Assembly: GCA_023091665.1 (NCBI GenBank)
Contig: JALJCQ010000021.1
Location: 310,001 to 374,000, forward strand
Origin: Pythium myriotylum
Lineage: Eukaryota; Oomycota; Peronosporomycetes; Pythiales; Pythiaceae
Length of the DNA: 64,000 nucleotides
Direction: 5' to 3'
In this document: positions 39,557-49,400 of the stretch, in pieces
Layout of the letters: each line of letters opens with the position of its first letter
Position numbering within the stretch: the stretch's first letter is position 1
Program-made: the position numbers and the translations under genes
The notes under the pieces: generated by a model
What the model saw: only the letters and a program-made list of their open reading frames with translations
Told to the model about the DNA's origin: nothing
The model's database searches: none

Positions 39557-39834
39557 GTCTGTGGAATTTTGGGGTGGCGAGTGTTTCGTGCCGGTGAGAA
39601 CCAATGTCAAGAAGGAAGTTGTGGATGAATGTGTTTGTGGTTTCGTGGAGGATCAAGCAAAGAGACGACCGGTATGTATCAGTGCAACTGGTCGTCTTTG
39701 TCCTGGACCTTTCATGCAACGACAAACGGGTTCACTGGCCTTCCTTCTTGAGTTTAGAAGACTGCAGTATGCGATCTGTCTTTGTCTGGGGTGACGCATA
39801 CAGTCAACGTGGATAGTCTGTCGCTGTTCTCAGA

Positions 39835-40443
39835 ATCTCTTCGATGGGTGACACAATCGGTGACAAAATTTGTCAGGCACGTTGTGTTGATTGCTGACGA
39901 TATCAGTCATCCGTCGGCAACGATGACTGATTAGTTGGCGTAGATCTTTGACAAATTAGTTTCTCGGGTTTAGAACTTCATACGTCCAGCATGGGTAGAA
40001 AATCTTTGTGTCGGGCGTCCTGATACCAGAACGTCCTCACTACCTAGTACATTTCATACTTCAAGGCGTGATGCAACTTCGTCAAGGACATATGAGTACG
40101 ACATTTGGCTGTCTGCTAGTCGGAAGTTGACTGTCCGCTCAATCTCGTACTGTGTGTATTCCTTGAATTTACAACTAGTGCAACATTCTCTTCTTTGTGA
40201 CCATCTCCAGATATAATGCAGTACAAGAAGCCTAACAAGTTCTGGCACTCCATATTCAAAGCTTTGCCTGAAATCTACACCAAACTACAGGAAATGAAGA
40301 GAGAAGCGGCGGCTGCATTAGCGTTGTGGCCGAGAACTGTAGGTGCAGAGACTGGACGATGAAGTGCACGCTGGCAAATAATCATTAGCCTTGTTCACAG
40401 CATCGTTGAATAGCAGTGTAATCAGGATACAGTGGGACGAGTA
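39835..40443. other. P3 spacer
   Basis: 609 bp of unique, AT-richer sequence between the arms. With the mirrored flanks it forms the 1.3-kb divergent intergenic region of two identical genes. No gene seen. Confidence 0.6.
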
Positions 40444-40721
40444 TCTGAGAACAGCGACAGACTATCCACGTTGACTGTATGCGTCACCCCAGACAAAGAC
40501 AGATCGCATACTGCAGTCTTCTAAACTCAAGAAGGAAGGCCAGTGAACCCGTTTGTCGTTGCATGAAAGGTCCAGGACAAAGACGACCAGTTGCACTGAT
40601 ACATACCGGTCGTCTCTTTGCTTGATCCTCCACGAAACCACAAACACATTCATCCACAACTTCCTTCTTGACATTGGTTCTCACCGGCACGAAACACTCG
40701 CCACCCCAAAATTCCACAGAC

Positions 40722-40740
40722 GCTCACTTGGCAATTTACC
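40722..40740 (+). promoter_or_regulatory. Oomycete core promoter, right P3 protease
   Basis: GCTCACTTGGCAATTTACC, 50 bp upstream of the ATG at 40791; mirror of 39538-39556. Confidence 0.85.
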
Positions 40741-40790
40741 AGCAAACCACCAAGCTCCACACGCACACACATACCAAGCCCCTCCACAAC

Positions 40791-41582
40791 ATGAAGGTCG
40801 CCGCCACTCTCCTCGCCGCCACCGCCGCTGCCGCTCAGGCCGCCGACATCAACCCGCTCATCCTCGGCGGCACCGTCGTCCCGGTCGGACAGAAGCTCTA
40901 CACCGTCACGCTGCGTACCTCTCCGACGACGACGACTAAGGTTTGCGGTGGCACGCTCATCTCGCCCACGCATGTGCTCACGGCGGCCCACTGCCAAGGC
41001 TTCGCCAAGTACGTCTCCATTGGCTCGCACTACCTCACGGGATCGAGCGACGGTGAGCGCATCGCTGTCAAGAAGGAGACCCCACACCCGCGATACAACG
41101 AAGGCACCAAGATCCCGGGCACGGATGACACCATCACCTACGACTACAACATCCTCGAGCTCGCCTCGCCATCCAAGTACACGCCGATCAAGCTCTACTC
41201 GGCTGACTCGGAGACTTTCGTCGGCGCCACCGCCACTGTCATGGGATGGGGTACGACCTCCTCGGGCAGTCTCTCGAACGTGCTCCAGCGTGTGAACGTG
41301 CCCGTCAAGTCGGACGCTCAGTGCAAGGCCGCCAAGATCCAGGGCGCATCCAAGGGTATCACCGAGACCATGTTCTGTGCCGGTGGTGCCTCCAACAAGG
41401 ACTCGTGCCAGGGTGACTCGGGCGGACCGCTCATCCTTGAGCAGACGACGGGCGACGTGCTCATCGGTGTCGTCTCGTGGGGCGAGGGCTGTGGTACGGC
41501 GGGCAAGCCGGGTGTCTACTCGAAGGTGTCGTACGTCAAGAGCTGGATCCAGTCGCTCGCGCCGAACGCGACGTGGGTCTAA
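40791..41582 (+). CDS. Trypsin-like serine protease, GIP family, complete (right P3 copy)
   Basis: Encodes the same 263-residue protein as 38696-39487, with signal peptide, His67, Asp118, Asp204 and Ser210. No silent difference was noticed between the two, which points to a very recent inverted duplication, gene conversion, or an assembly artefact. The 3' motif TGTCGTTTGAAT lies at 41673-41684, about 90 bp past the stop. Promoter, start context and UTR are duplicated with the gene, so both copies should be expressed alike, doubling dosage. Confidence 0.94.
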   Translation: MKVAATLLAATAAAAQAADINPLILGGTVVPVGQKLYTVTLRTSPTTTTKVCGGTLISPTHVLTAAHCQGFAKYVSIGSHYLTGSSDGERIAVKKETPHPRYNEGTKIPGTDDTITYDYNILELASPSKYTPIKLYSADSETFVGATATVMGWGTTSSGSLSNVLQRVNVPVKSDAQCKAAKIQGASKGITETMFCAGGASNKDSCQGDSGGPLILEQTTGDVLIGVVSWGEGCGTAGKPGVYSKVSYVKSWIQSLAPNATWV

Positions 41583-42000
41583 GTGTGCACCCATTACGTC
41601 CAAATATTCTATCCTCGGCTGATTCAGTTAGCACAGCGAGGGAACAACCGGCCGTGCTAGGTCGGTAGGAGGTGTCGTTTGAATAATATTGATGGCGGAT
41701 AGTTCTCTTCTCTTGAATTGTTGGAGCGCTTTTCTTTCTTCTCTTTGTATGGGTGTCTCGGCTCATTGCACTCAAGACGAGCGTCTTCACCCCATCCTCC
41801 ACCATCTCCGGCTAGATCGACCACCTGAATATCGTCGACTACGCCCTCTCTACTGAGTGGTGCGCAAACTGGCACACGACCTTAGGGTCCGCGAGTTGCA
41901 CGGCCACTTTCGCGCCTTCAACAAGATGGTGGCACATGTCGCGATGGACTTGAAGAAAATCATCCAGGGACTCCACGCTCACCGGTGGGTCCACCACGAG

Positions 42001-42568
42001 CAACTCTGCCGGTTGTTTGCGACCGACTTCCACGACACGAGTGGCAGTCGAGATATGTACTCCTTGGCTTTCAGTGGTGGGAAGCAGGATCGGCGGACCC
42101 GTCTGCAGGATTCAAAATAGTGCGATCACCGGTAAAACTGACCTTCAAAGTCAACTTCAAGTCTCCACATCGCTCCTGCAAATCCGAGACCCCTTGCGAT
42201 GGCCCGTCGGCTGTAGCACGAGTCATTCTCCGTTGCAATTGATAGGACGCAAAATTAGGCCACCGCAAAGTCCAACCGATTTTCCAACCAATTTTCCTGG
42301 CGTACCTTTGCGAATCATAACAACGCTTTGTCATCTCTTCTTGTCGTTTTCGCCAGGAGAAGGCCCATACAACCGGGCTTGATGACCACGAACAATCCAG
42401 TAGAATCAAACAACTGCATAACGTCTGACAGATCCATAACGTCTGACAGATCCCATCGCAGATGCGATTCTATAGGACACAGATGCGACTGGTAACTTTG
42501 AAATATTCCACGAAGGTCGTGTGGGAGTACATATTCACCACGAGCTACGTAGTAATGGACGAGAAGGT
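42001..42568. other. Between P3 and P4: no gene recognised
   Basis: It contains the continuation of an unrecognised minus-strand frame shared with the P3 arm (to about 42120). There is also a short direct repeat, CATAACGTCTGACAGATCC twice at about 42417-42454. Confidence 0.45.
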
Positions 42569-43424
42569 ATAAATCATAAAATCCATCAAGTGTGATTCAA
42601 ACGACATAATCTACCGATGCGAGTCGGTCAGCTCCTGAGAGAATACTATTAGCGCTAGAGCAACTTACACCCACGTGGCGTTCGGCGCAAGCGACTGGAT
42701 CCAGCTCTTGGCGTACGACACCTTCGAGTAGACACCCGGCTTGCCCGCCGTACCACAGCCCTCGCCCCACGAGACGACACCGATGAGCACGTCGCCCGTC
42801 GTCTGCTCAAGGATGAGCGGTCCGCCCGAGTCGCCCTGGCACGAGTCCTTGTTAGAAGCACCACCGGCACAGAACATGGTGGCCGAGATGCCGCCGAGGT
42901 TGCCCTGGATCTTGGCGGCCTTGCATTGTGCGTCCGACTTGACGGGCACGTTGACGCGGCGAAGCACGCTCGAGAGGCTCGAGTCGACACCGGCGATGGT
43001 GGTACCCCAGCCCATGACGGTCGCGGTGGCACCGACGAAAGTCTCCGAGTCAGCCGAGTAGAGCTTGATCGGCGTGTACTTGGACGGCGAGGCGAGCTCG
43101 AGGATGTTGTAGTCGTAGGTGAGCGTGTCCTTCTTGGATGTGGCTCCCTCGTTGAAACGCGGGTGCGGGGTCTCCTTCTTGACCGCAATGCGCTCACCGT
43201 CAGTGGCGCCAGTAAGGTAGTGCGAGCCAATGGAGACGTAGTTCGCGAAGCCTTGGCAGTGGGCCGCCGTGAGCACATGCGTGGGCGAGATGAGCGTGCC
43301 GCCGCAGACTTCATCACTGTCGGTGGCCTCGCTGCGGAGCGTGACGGTGTATTGCTTCTGTCCGACCGGGACGACGGTGCCACCGAGGATGAGCGGGTTG
43401 ATGTCGGCGGCCTGGGCGGCAGCG
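42569..43424. repeat. Inverted repeat P4, left arm (about 0.86 kb)
   Basis: Inverted match to 44926-45780 (sum 88349). Unlike P1-P3 the arms differ by scattered substitutions (for example GACATC versus GATATC near the mature N-terminus), so this duplication is older or less homogenised. Confidence 0.88.
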
Positions 43425-43459
43425 GCTGTGGTGGCGAGGAGAGCAGCGGCGACCTTCAT
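42665..43459 (-). CDS. Trypsin-like serine protease, GIP family, complete (P4)
   Basis: 264 residues from the Met at 43459: signal peptide KVAAALLATTAAAAQA, mature ADINPLILGGTVVPVG. Triad His67, Asp116 and Ser211 present; specificity Asp205. It differs from the P3 protein mainly in loops (LRSEATDSDEVC, EGATSKKDTLT, GTTIAGVDSSLSS), which in this fold surround the active-site cleft, so substrates may differ. Promoter at 43497-43515; 3' motif at 42595-42606. A (TG)9 tract abuts the start codon in the 5' leader. Its 5'-truncated mirror copy is at 44926-45684, and the chimera at 37493-37987 has the same 3' end. Confidence 0.94.
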   Translation of the reverse strand: MKVAAALLATTAAAAQAADINPLILGGTVVPVGQKQYTVTLRSEATDSDEVCGGTLISPTHVLTAAHCQGFANYVSIGSHYLTGATDGERIAVKKETPHPRFNEGATSKKDTLTYDYNILELASPSKYTPIKLYSADSETFVGATATVMGWGTTIAGVDSSLSSVLRRVNVPVKSDAQCKAAKIQGNLGGISATMFCAGGASNKDSCQGDSGGPLILEQTTGDVLIGVVSWGEGCGTAGKPGVYSKVSYAKSWIQSLAPNATWV

Positions 43460-43461
43460 GT

Positions 43462-43479
43462 TGTGTGTGTGTGTGTGTG
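43462..43479. repeat. (TG)9 microsatellite in protease 5' leader
   Basis: Nine TG units directly upstream of the start codon of the 42665-43459 gene. Confidence 0.85.
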
Positions 43480-43496
43480 GAGCTTGGTGGTTTGCT

Positions 43497-43515
43497 GGTA
43501 AATTGCAAAGTGAGA
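43497..43515 (-). promoter_or_regulatory. Oomycete core promoter of the 42665-43459 protease
   Basis: Minus strand TCTCACTTTGCAATTTACC, 38 bp upstream of the ATG. Confidence 0.82.
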
Positions 43516-44925
43516 GTGTGAAGGACTGTGGCGAGGCATTTGCGAGGATCGTTCACGAGATGATTGCGACGCGAGAGCTTGCACCTGAGGCCGGTCACGT
43601 GGGTGGATGAATCTCAGTGGGGACTACTGTTGAGTATTTTTGCATGAAGGATAGAAATCCAGGGGATGATATGCAATGAGCTCTCTGTTGTTCATACAGC
43701 CCAGTGGCGTCGTCAGTGTGGAGGGGGCGGTGACGATGAAGGTGCTACTCTCGAAGGTTGACTGTCTGGTTCTTGGAAGCAAGGGCTGTATTCGACCACT
43801 AAGCTCGTGCTTACCAACAGTGCTGTGGCTTGGCTCTTTGATGATCGCCCTTTCTGTGCGTGAGCCAGGGAAGAAAAGGTTGGACAGGCACTAATGTGAA
43901 CGTTCTCAGATGGAGTCGACCAATTACAGTACACGTCGATTGATCCACTCTGTTCTGGCGTTGTACAGAGTGGTGGATTCGAGATTCGTGCCTCGTTTCT
44001 CAGGCCGCTGAATTGCAGATTCGTCGACGGCTTGAAACCAATTCAATTCGTGATTCGTACACCCTTCACTATACCCGTATGGGTGATGATTGTGTTGAAA
44101 GATGGTCGACCTTTGTGACACGAAAAGGGGTAACTTGGACCACTCACGGACAATCAATCCAGACAGTGCGAACTTGTTCTGATAAGAATGATGGACCGAG
44201 TCTGTGCATCCTCCTTCTCATAACACTGTACAGTACACTATGATATGCACGGCACTGCACCAAACCAGTGAGTTTCCAGTGTACCGCATTGGAACAGTCT
44301 GTCGTTGCGGATCACCAAGCAACGTCCTTTGCCCACCACTCTCGCTTCGATAGAAATTTTTGCTCTCCACGATTCATCCACACACAGAATAACTACAGAT
44401 TTAGACTACAGTACCAGTGTCGCTGTCGGTGACGCTGATTCCGACCCAAAATACGTACTGTATCGCGACGCGACATCAATGAAACGCGCACAGAGGCGTA
44501 AAAACTAATTTGTTGAAGCAGCGACGCAGCGAACCATTTCAGATCGGCGTTTGGCCAAACAAGAGATCCAACTAGATTTCGTTGACCAACAGTGGCATGT
44601 TTCTGCACATAGACAGAACTTGCTGAATCGATTCACGTGTAATTGGTTGACTCCATCTGAGAACGTTCACATCAACAACCTATCCACAACTTCTGTTCAC
44701 TGGCTCAAGACATAGCCAAGTGACAGCACTGCCGGTCCACCAACAATACCGGCAGTCAAGATGGATGGTTGTTGCTCTGACACCCAAGAATCAGACAGTC
44801 AGCCTTCAACCAAGAGTAGCGTCAACAGTGTCCACACTGTAGACGCCCCTGGGTTGCATGAACAACCCCCCCCCCCCAAAGCGGCAAGTTCACGTGTCGC
44901 AATCATCTCGTGAACGGCCCTCGCG
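43516..44925. other. P4 spacer
   Basis: 1.4 kb without a convincing gene. It ends with a poly-C run of 13 at about 44865-44877, close to where similarity to the protease begins on the right. Confidence 0.5.
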
Positions 44926-45684
44926 AATGCCGCTCAGGCCGCCGATATCAACCCGCTCATCCTCGGTGGCACCGTCGTCCCGGTCGGACAGAAGCAATAC
45001 ACCGTTACGCTACGCAGCGAGGCCACCGACAGTGATGAAGTCTGCGGCGGCACGCTCATCTCGCCAACGCACGTGCTCACGGCGGCCCACTGCCAAGGCT
45101 TCGCGAACTACGTCTCCATTGGCTCGCACTACCTGACTGGCGCCACTGACGGTGAGCGCATTGCGGTCAAGAAGGAGACCCCGCACCCGCGTTTCAACGA
45201 GGGAGCCACATCCAAGAAGGACACGCTCACCTACGACTACAACATCCTCGAGCTCGCCTCGCCGTCCAAGTACACGCCGATCAAGCTCTACTCGGCTGAC
45301 TCGGAGACCTTCGTCGGCGCCACCGCGACCGTCATGGGCTGGGGTACCACCATCGCCGGTGTCGACTCGAGCCTCTCAAGCGTGCTTCGCCGCGTCAACG
45401 TGCCCGTCAAGTCGGACGCACAATGCAAGGCCGCCAAGATCCAGGGCAACCTCGGCGGCATCTCGGCCACCATGTTCTGTGCCGGTGGTGCTTCTAACAA
45501 GGACTCGTGCCAGGGCGACTCGGGCGGACCGCTCATCCTTGAGCAGACGACGGGCGACGTGCTTATCGGTGTCGTCTCGTGGGGCGAGGGCTGTGGTACG
45601 GCGGGCAAGCCGGGTGTCTACTCGAAGGTGTCGTACGCCAAGAGCTGGATCCAGTCGCTTGCGCCGAACGCCACGTGGGTGTAA
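44926..45684 (+). pseudogene. Trypsin-like serine protease, 5'-truncated P4 copy
   Basis: The open frame matches the 42665 gene from the end of its signal peptide (AAQAADINPLILGG) to the C-terminus ATWV, with His, Asp and Ser of the triad intact. There is no ATG or signal peptide: the phase reads back to a TGA at about 44910-44912, and the family promoter is absent. So the mature enzyme is fully encoded, but the export and start signals are lost. A few substitutions separate it from its partner. It could still be expressed from a new upstream start or exon; I see no evidence for one. Confidence 0.88.
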
Positions 45685-45780
45685 GTTGCTCTAGCGCTAA
45701 TAGTATTCTCTCAGGAGCCGACCGACTCGCATCGGTAGATTATGTCGTTTGAATCACACTGGATGGATTTTCTGATTCAT
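44926..45780. repeat. Inverted repeat P4, right arm
   Basis: Mirror of 42569-43424, ending soon after the shared 3' flank (CACACT.GATGGATTTT). Confidence 0.88.
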
Positions 45781-46182
45781 ATATTTTCAGTCGCCGGTTC
45801 ATGGTAGCTTTGAACTTCTACAGTACTTTGACTTTGACTTCGAAGTTTTTGTCGATTAGATCGCTACATTTAATTGAAGAAACCAATAGCCGCAGCTGTT
45901 GGGGGTGCACCGATTTATCTTGTTCTTCAGGACAAGAGGCGTCGACGGTGGGCACACTCTCTTCCTGGCGAAGTCGGGAATGTGTGGACAGCGTTCTGTC
46001 AAACCGGTCTAATCAGTCCTTCTGTTCAACCGGACGTATCATGGCTGCTTGTGGCTTGCTGCCGTCGGGGAGTCGTAGCGACGACCATAAATGGGTGAAC
46101 TCCCTCGTACCTCTCTAGGCACTGTCATCTGGCTTTAATCGACGGAGCAGTCGATCGCCAGACATTCTTTGCTCCTTCCTCT
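45781..46182. other. No recognisable feature
   Basis: About 400 bp between the P4 right arm and the Copia LTR, without a supported gene. Confidence 0.5.
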
Positions 46183-46480
46183 TGTAAGACAGGCAGAGGA
46201 CTGGAGAGGAGAGGAACTTGAGCACACGATGGGAAATGCGAAAGTGAACGTTTATTGAAAACGCTCCAAGACATGCAGAGCTACCAACAGCTTCCTAGGG
46301 CACTCTCTCTCTGTACTCTACTGGCTTCGGCATCGAACCTTCGAGAACGGGCTCAACTAGACCATGTTGCAGTTGCTGTTGCAGTTCTGAGCCGGGGCAT
46401 CTGATTCAACATTGAGCCGGGCACTGAGCCAGGACACCATGGAGCCAGTGAACCGACCTGTCCTTGCACCAGGTCTTACA
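46183..46480 (-). repeat. Copia 3' LTR
   Basis: 298 bp. It is the 3' LTR because the coding strand is minus, and it is directly preceded by the duplicated CCTCT. Confidence 0.96.
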
Positions 46481-46487
46481 CTCCCCC

Positions 46488-49400
46488 TCACTGCGACACA
46501 GGTGAGTCATCGACAATTCCAGCAGAACGAACGAGCTTCGCGAACTGCGGAGTCGGAAGCGCCTTGGTCATGAAGTCCGCTTGCTGCTCGGCGGACGGGA
46601 CGTACTCGAGACGAAGTACGCCATCGTTGACTGCATCTCGAACGAAGTGGTAGCGTAGATCAATGTGCTTAGCACGGGACTGGTACCCAACACGTTCGGC
46701 CATGGCAATCGCGGCCTTGTTGTCCATCTTGATGGTCGTGGCCGGCAAATTACGGAAGCCGAGCTCTTCGAGAAGGTGACGCAACCAAAGCGTCTCTTGC
46801 GCAGCGAGCGACAGTGCCATGTACTCCGACTCGGCCGACGACAGCGCGACGGTGCGCTGGCGCTTCGACTTGTAGACGACCGAAGCACCGGCCATGAGGA
46901 CCAACACTCCTGATGTAGAGCGGCGGGTCGTTGCGTCCCCACCCCAATTGGCATCGACGAACACCGTAGGAACAAAGACTGCAAGATCGCCACGCTGGTA
47001 GCAGATACCAACCTTCGACGTTCCTTTCAGGTAACGGAGCACACGAACTGCGGCCTTCATGTGGGCTTGCGTCGGCATCTCAAGATACTGCGAGAGCTCA
47101 CAGATCGACACACAAATGTCGGGGCGCGTGCCGCTGGCAATGTAGAGCAACGAGCCAATCAGCTCACGGAACCGCTTGCTTTCTACTCTTTCGCCGTCAT
47201 TAAACTCGTGGAGTCTTTGACCGTACACATTGGGATTTTTCGTCGCGTATGCCGTCTCTTGACCAAACTTTTGAACAAGTCGTGCAATGAACTGAGACTG
47301 GCAAAGATAAAGCGTACCAGCTTCACGATCGTAGTCCATCTCGATCCCGAGCACATAGCGAGCATCACCGAGGTCCTTGAGCGTGAAATGTTTTGCGAGA
47401 TCGCTCTTGATGCTCTCGGCCTCGATGCTGCTTGGGCAGCCAATCAGCAAATCGTCGACATACAGCACTAAATACACTGTGTGATCGTCTGTGCGACGCA
47501 CAAAGACGCACGGATCGGACAGGCACGCAACAAATCCCATCGACTTAAGCACATTCACGATTGTCTTGTGCCACACTGCGGCGGCTTGCTTCAGCCCGTA
47601 GATACTGCGACGGAGCTTGCAGATCATGCCGTCCGGGAGGTGTATCCCCTCCGGCGGGCGCATGAAGACATCCTCATCGAGCGGTCCATTCAAGAACGCG
47701 GTCTCAACGTCAAGTTGGCGGATCACATAGTCGCGTTGGCAGCACAGAGCGAGAAAGGCACGGACCGAGTTTAAACTCGAGACCGGTGCGTATGTCTCCC
47801 AGTAGTCGACACCGTATACTTGTCGAAACCCTTGAGCAACAAGCCGAGCTTTGTAACGAACAATATTACCATCGCCATCGCGTTTCACGTCAAACACCCA
47901 TTTGGTACCAACCAATCGTACACCGTCGGGACGACGGACCGCTTCCCAAGTATGGTTGCGGAAATGCGAGCGGAGCTCACGGCGCACGGCTTCTTTCCAT
48001 TCATCGGCTTGAGGTGATGCCATCGCTTCACGATACGTCGTAGGAATCTCCATCACAGCGAGAGCGATCTCGTATCCATCGGTCAAGCGCAAACGCTTCG
48101 GATCCGGCTCGTCGTCATCCGAATAGCTCGTGGTTGCGGCGGCGGAGGTCTGCGCCTGGCCCGACCAGTGAACAAGACGATCTTCACCCGGCGGCGGAGG
48201 CGGCAACGCAAGAGGCGCTTGAGTTGGACGTGCGACCGTAGCCATCTGCGGTCGGATCGCAGCGAATTGACCACCAAATACCATGGCATTCTCTCCCTCT
48301 TGGGCAATACGGGGAGGATCACGACGCATAATCGGTCGCAAGTTTTCGAGAGCCGGAAGAACTTGAGGAGCTGGGCGCGGCAGCGCGGGGGCACCACGAG
48401 CTGCACCCATTGGCTGCGTACTCGTGTTGGGCACAGACTGACTGGTATTCCGCGCAACAATATTAGTCGTTGGTGCAGCCGTTGCAGGCGGGCTCGGCGG
48501 TAGAGGAACTTCCATAGGTTGGTCCAAGTTGTCCATATCTTCCACCTCCATCTCGACATTGGTCTCGGCTGGCGCAGATGCAGCGACTACGTCGTCGTCA
48601 TCGTTTACAGTCCATTGGAGCTGTACAGGTTCAATCGATGACGCCGGGATGAGTCCAGACCGTGGGCGTTCATCAAGAGCAATCGTGCGCGTCACCACAA
48701 TGCGGCCGGTCTCCAAATTCCAAACACGGTATGCTTTGGAACCATCGGCATAACCGAGAAAGATACAGCGGTGCGCTTTCGCGTCGAATTTCTTGCGCTT
48801 CGACTCATCAACGTAAACGAACCCGTGCGATCCAAAGGCGCGCATGTGCTCGACGTCAGGCTTGCGACCCCACATGACCTCAAATGGTGTCGTATCATCT
48901 CGCGCAGTGTTTGGGAGACGGTTGAGACAGTAGGCGGCGGTCATAATCGCCTCACCCCAGAAGTCCTCGTCAACGGCTTGGTAGTGGAGGGACGCACGAG
49001 CGGACTCAGCGAGCGACCGATTTGCCCGCTCGACGAGTCCATTTTGCTGTGGCGAGTAGGGGGCACTTGTCTGGTGCAGGATGCTGTTGGTCGAGCAAAA
49101 TGTATCGAACTTCTTGCTACAGAACTCACCACCGTTGTCGGTCCGGAAGATCTTGATCCGACGACCCAAGTGAGCTTCCATAAACGCCTTGTACTCCTTG
49201 AACTTCGTGAACGTCTCGCTCTTGACCTTTAACAGATACACTGTAGTATAGCGAGACCAGTCATCGACGAGCACGAGCACGAACCGAGCACCACCCTTGG
49301 ACTTCACGCGCATGGGGCCCATCAGATCACCGTGAATCAGATCCAATAGTCCAGAGGACTTTACCGTACTGCCCGACGTGCGCGCATACTTGGCGACACT

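Larger units (their letters stand above)
38278..39834. repeat. Inverted repeat P3, left arm (1557 bp)
   Basis: Reverse complement of 40444-42000 (sum 80278), identical where compared. It contains a complete protease gene with promoter and 3' flank. It also holds an outer piece with a frame (VDPPVSVESLDDFLQVHRDM) that continues beyond the arm only on the right side (41839-42120) and whose family I do not recognise. Confidence 0.94.
40444..42000. repeat. Inverted repeat P3, right arm (1557 bp)
   Basis: Mirror of 38278-39834. Similarity stops sharply after CCACCACGAG at 42000. Confidence 0.94.

Noticed and set aside
38675..39628. Long (317 aa) open frame antisense to the P3 protease, mirrored at 40650-41603, with similar ones opposite P1 and P4 genes
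   Set aside because: GC-rich codons of the protease leave the opposite strand open. The translations are Asp/Arg/Val-rich without any domain and start beyond the gene on its promoter side.
39835..40443. Short frames in the P3 spacer
   Set aside because: None exceeds 70 residues or shows a signal peptide, domain or promoter.
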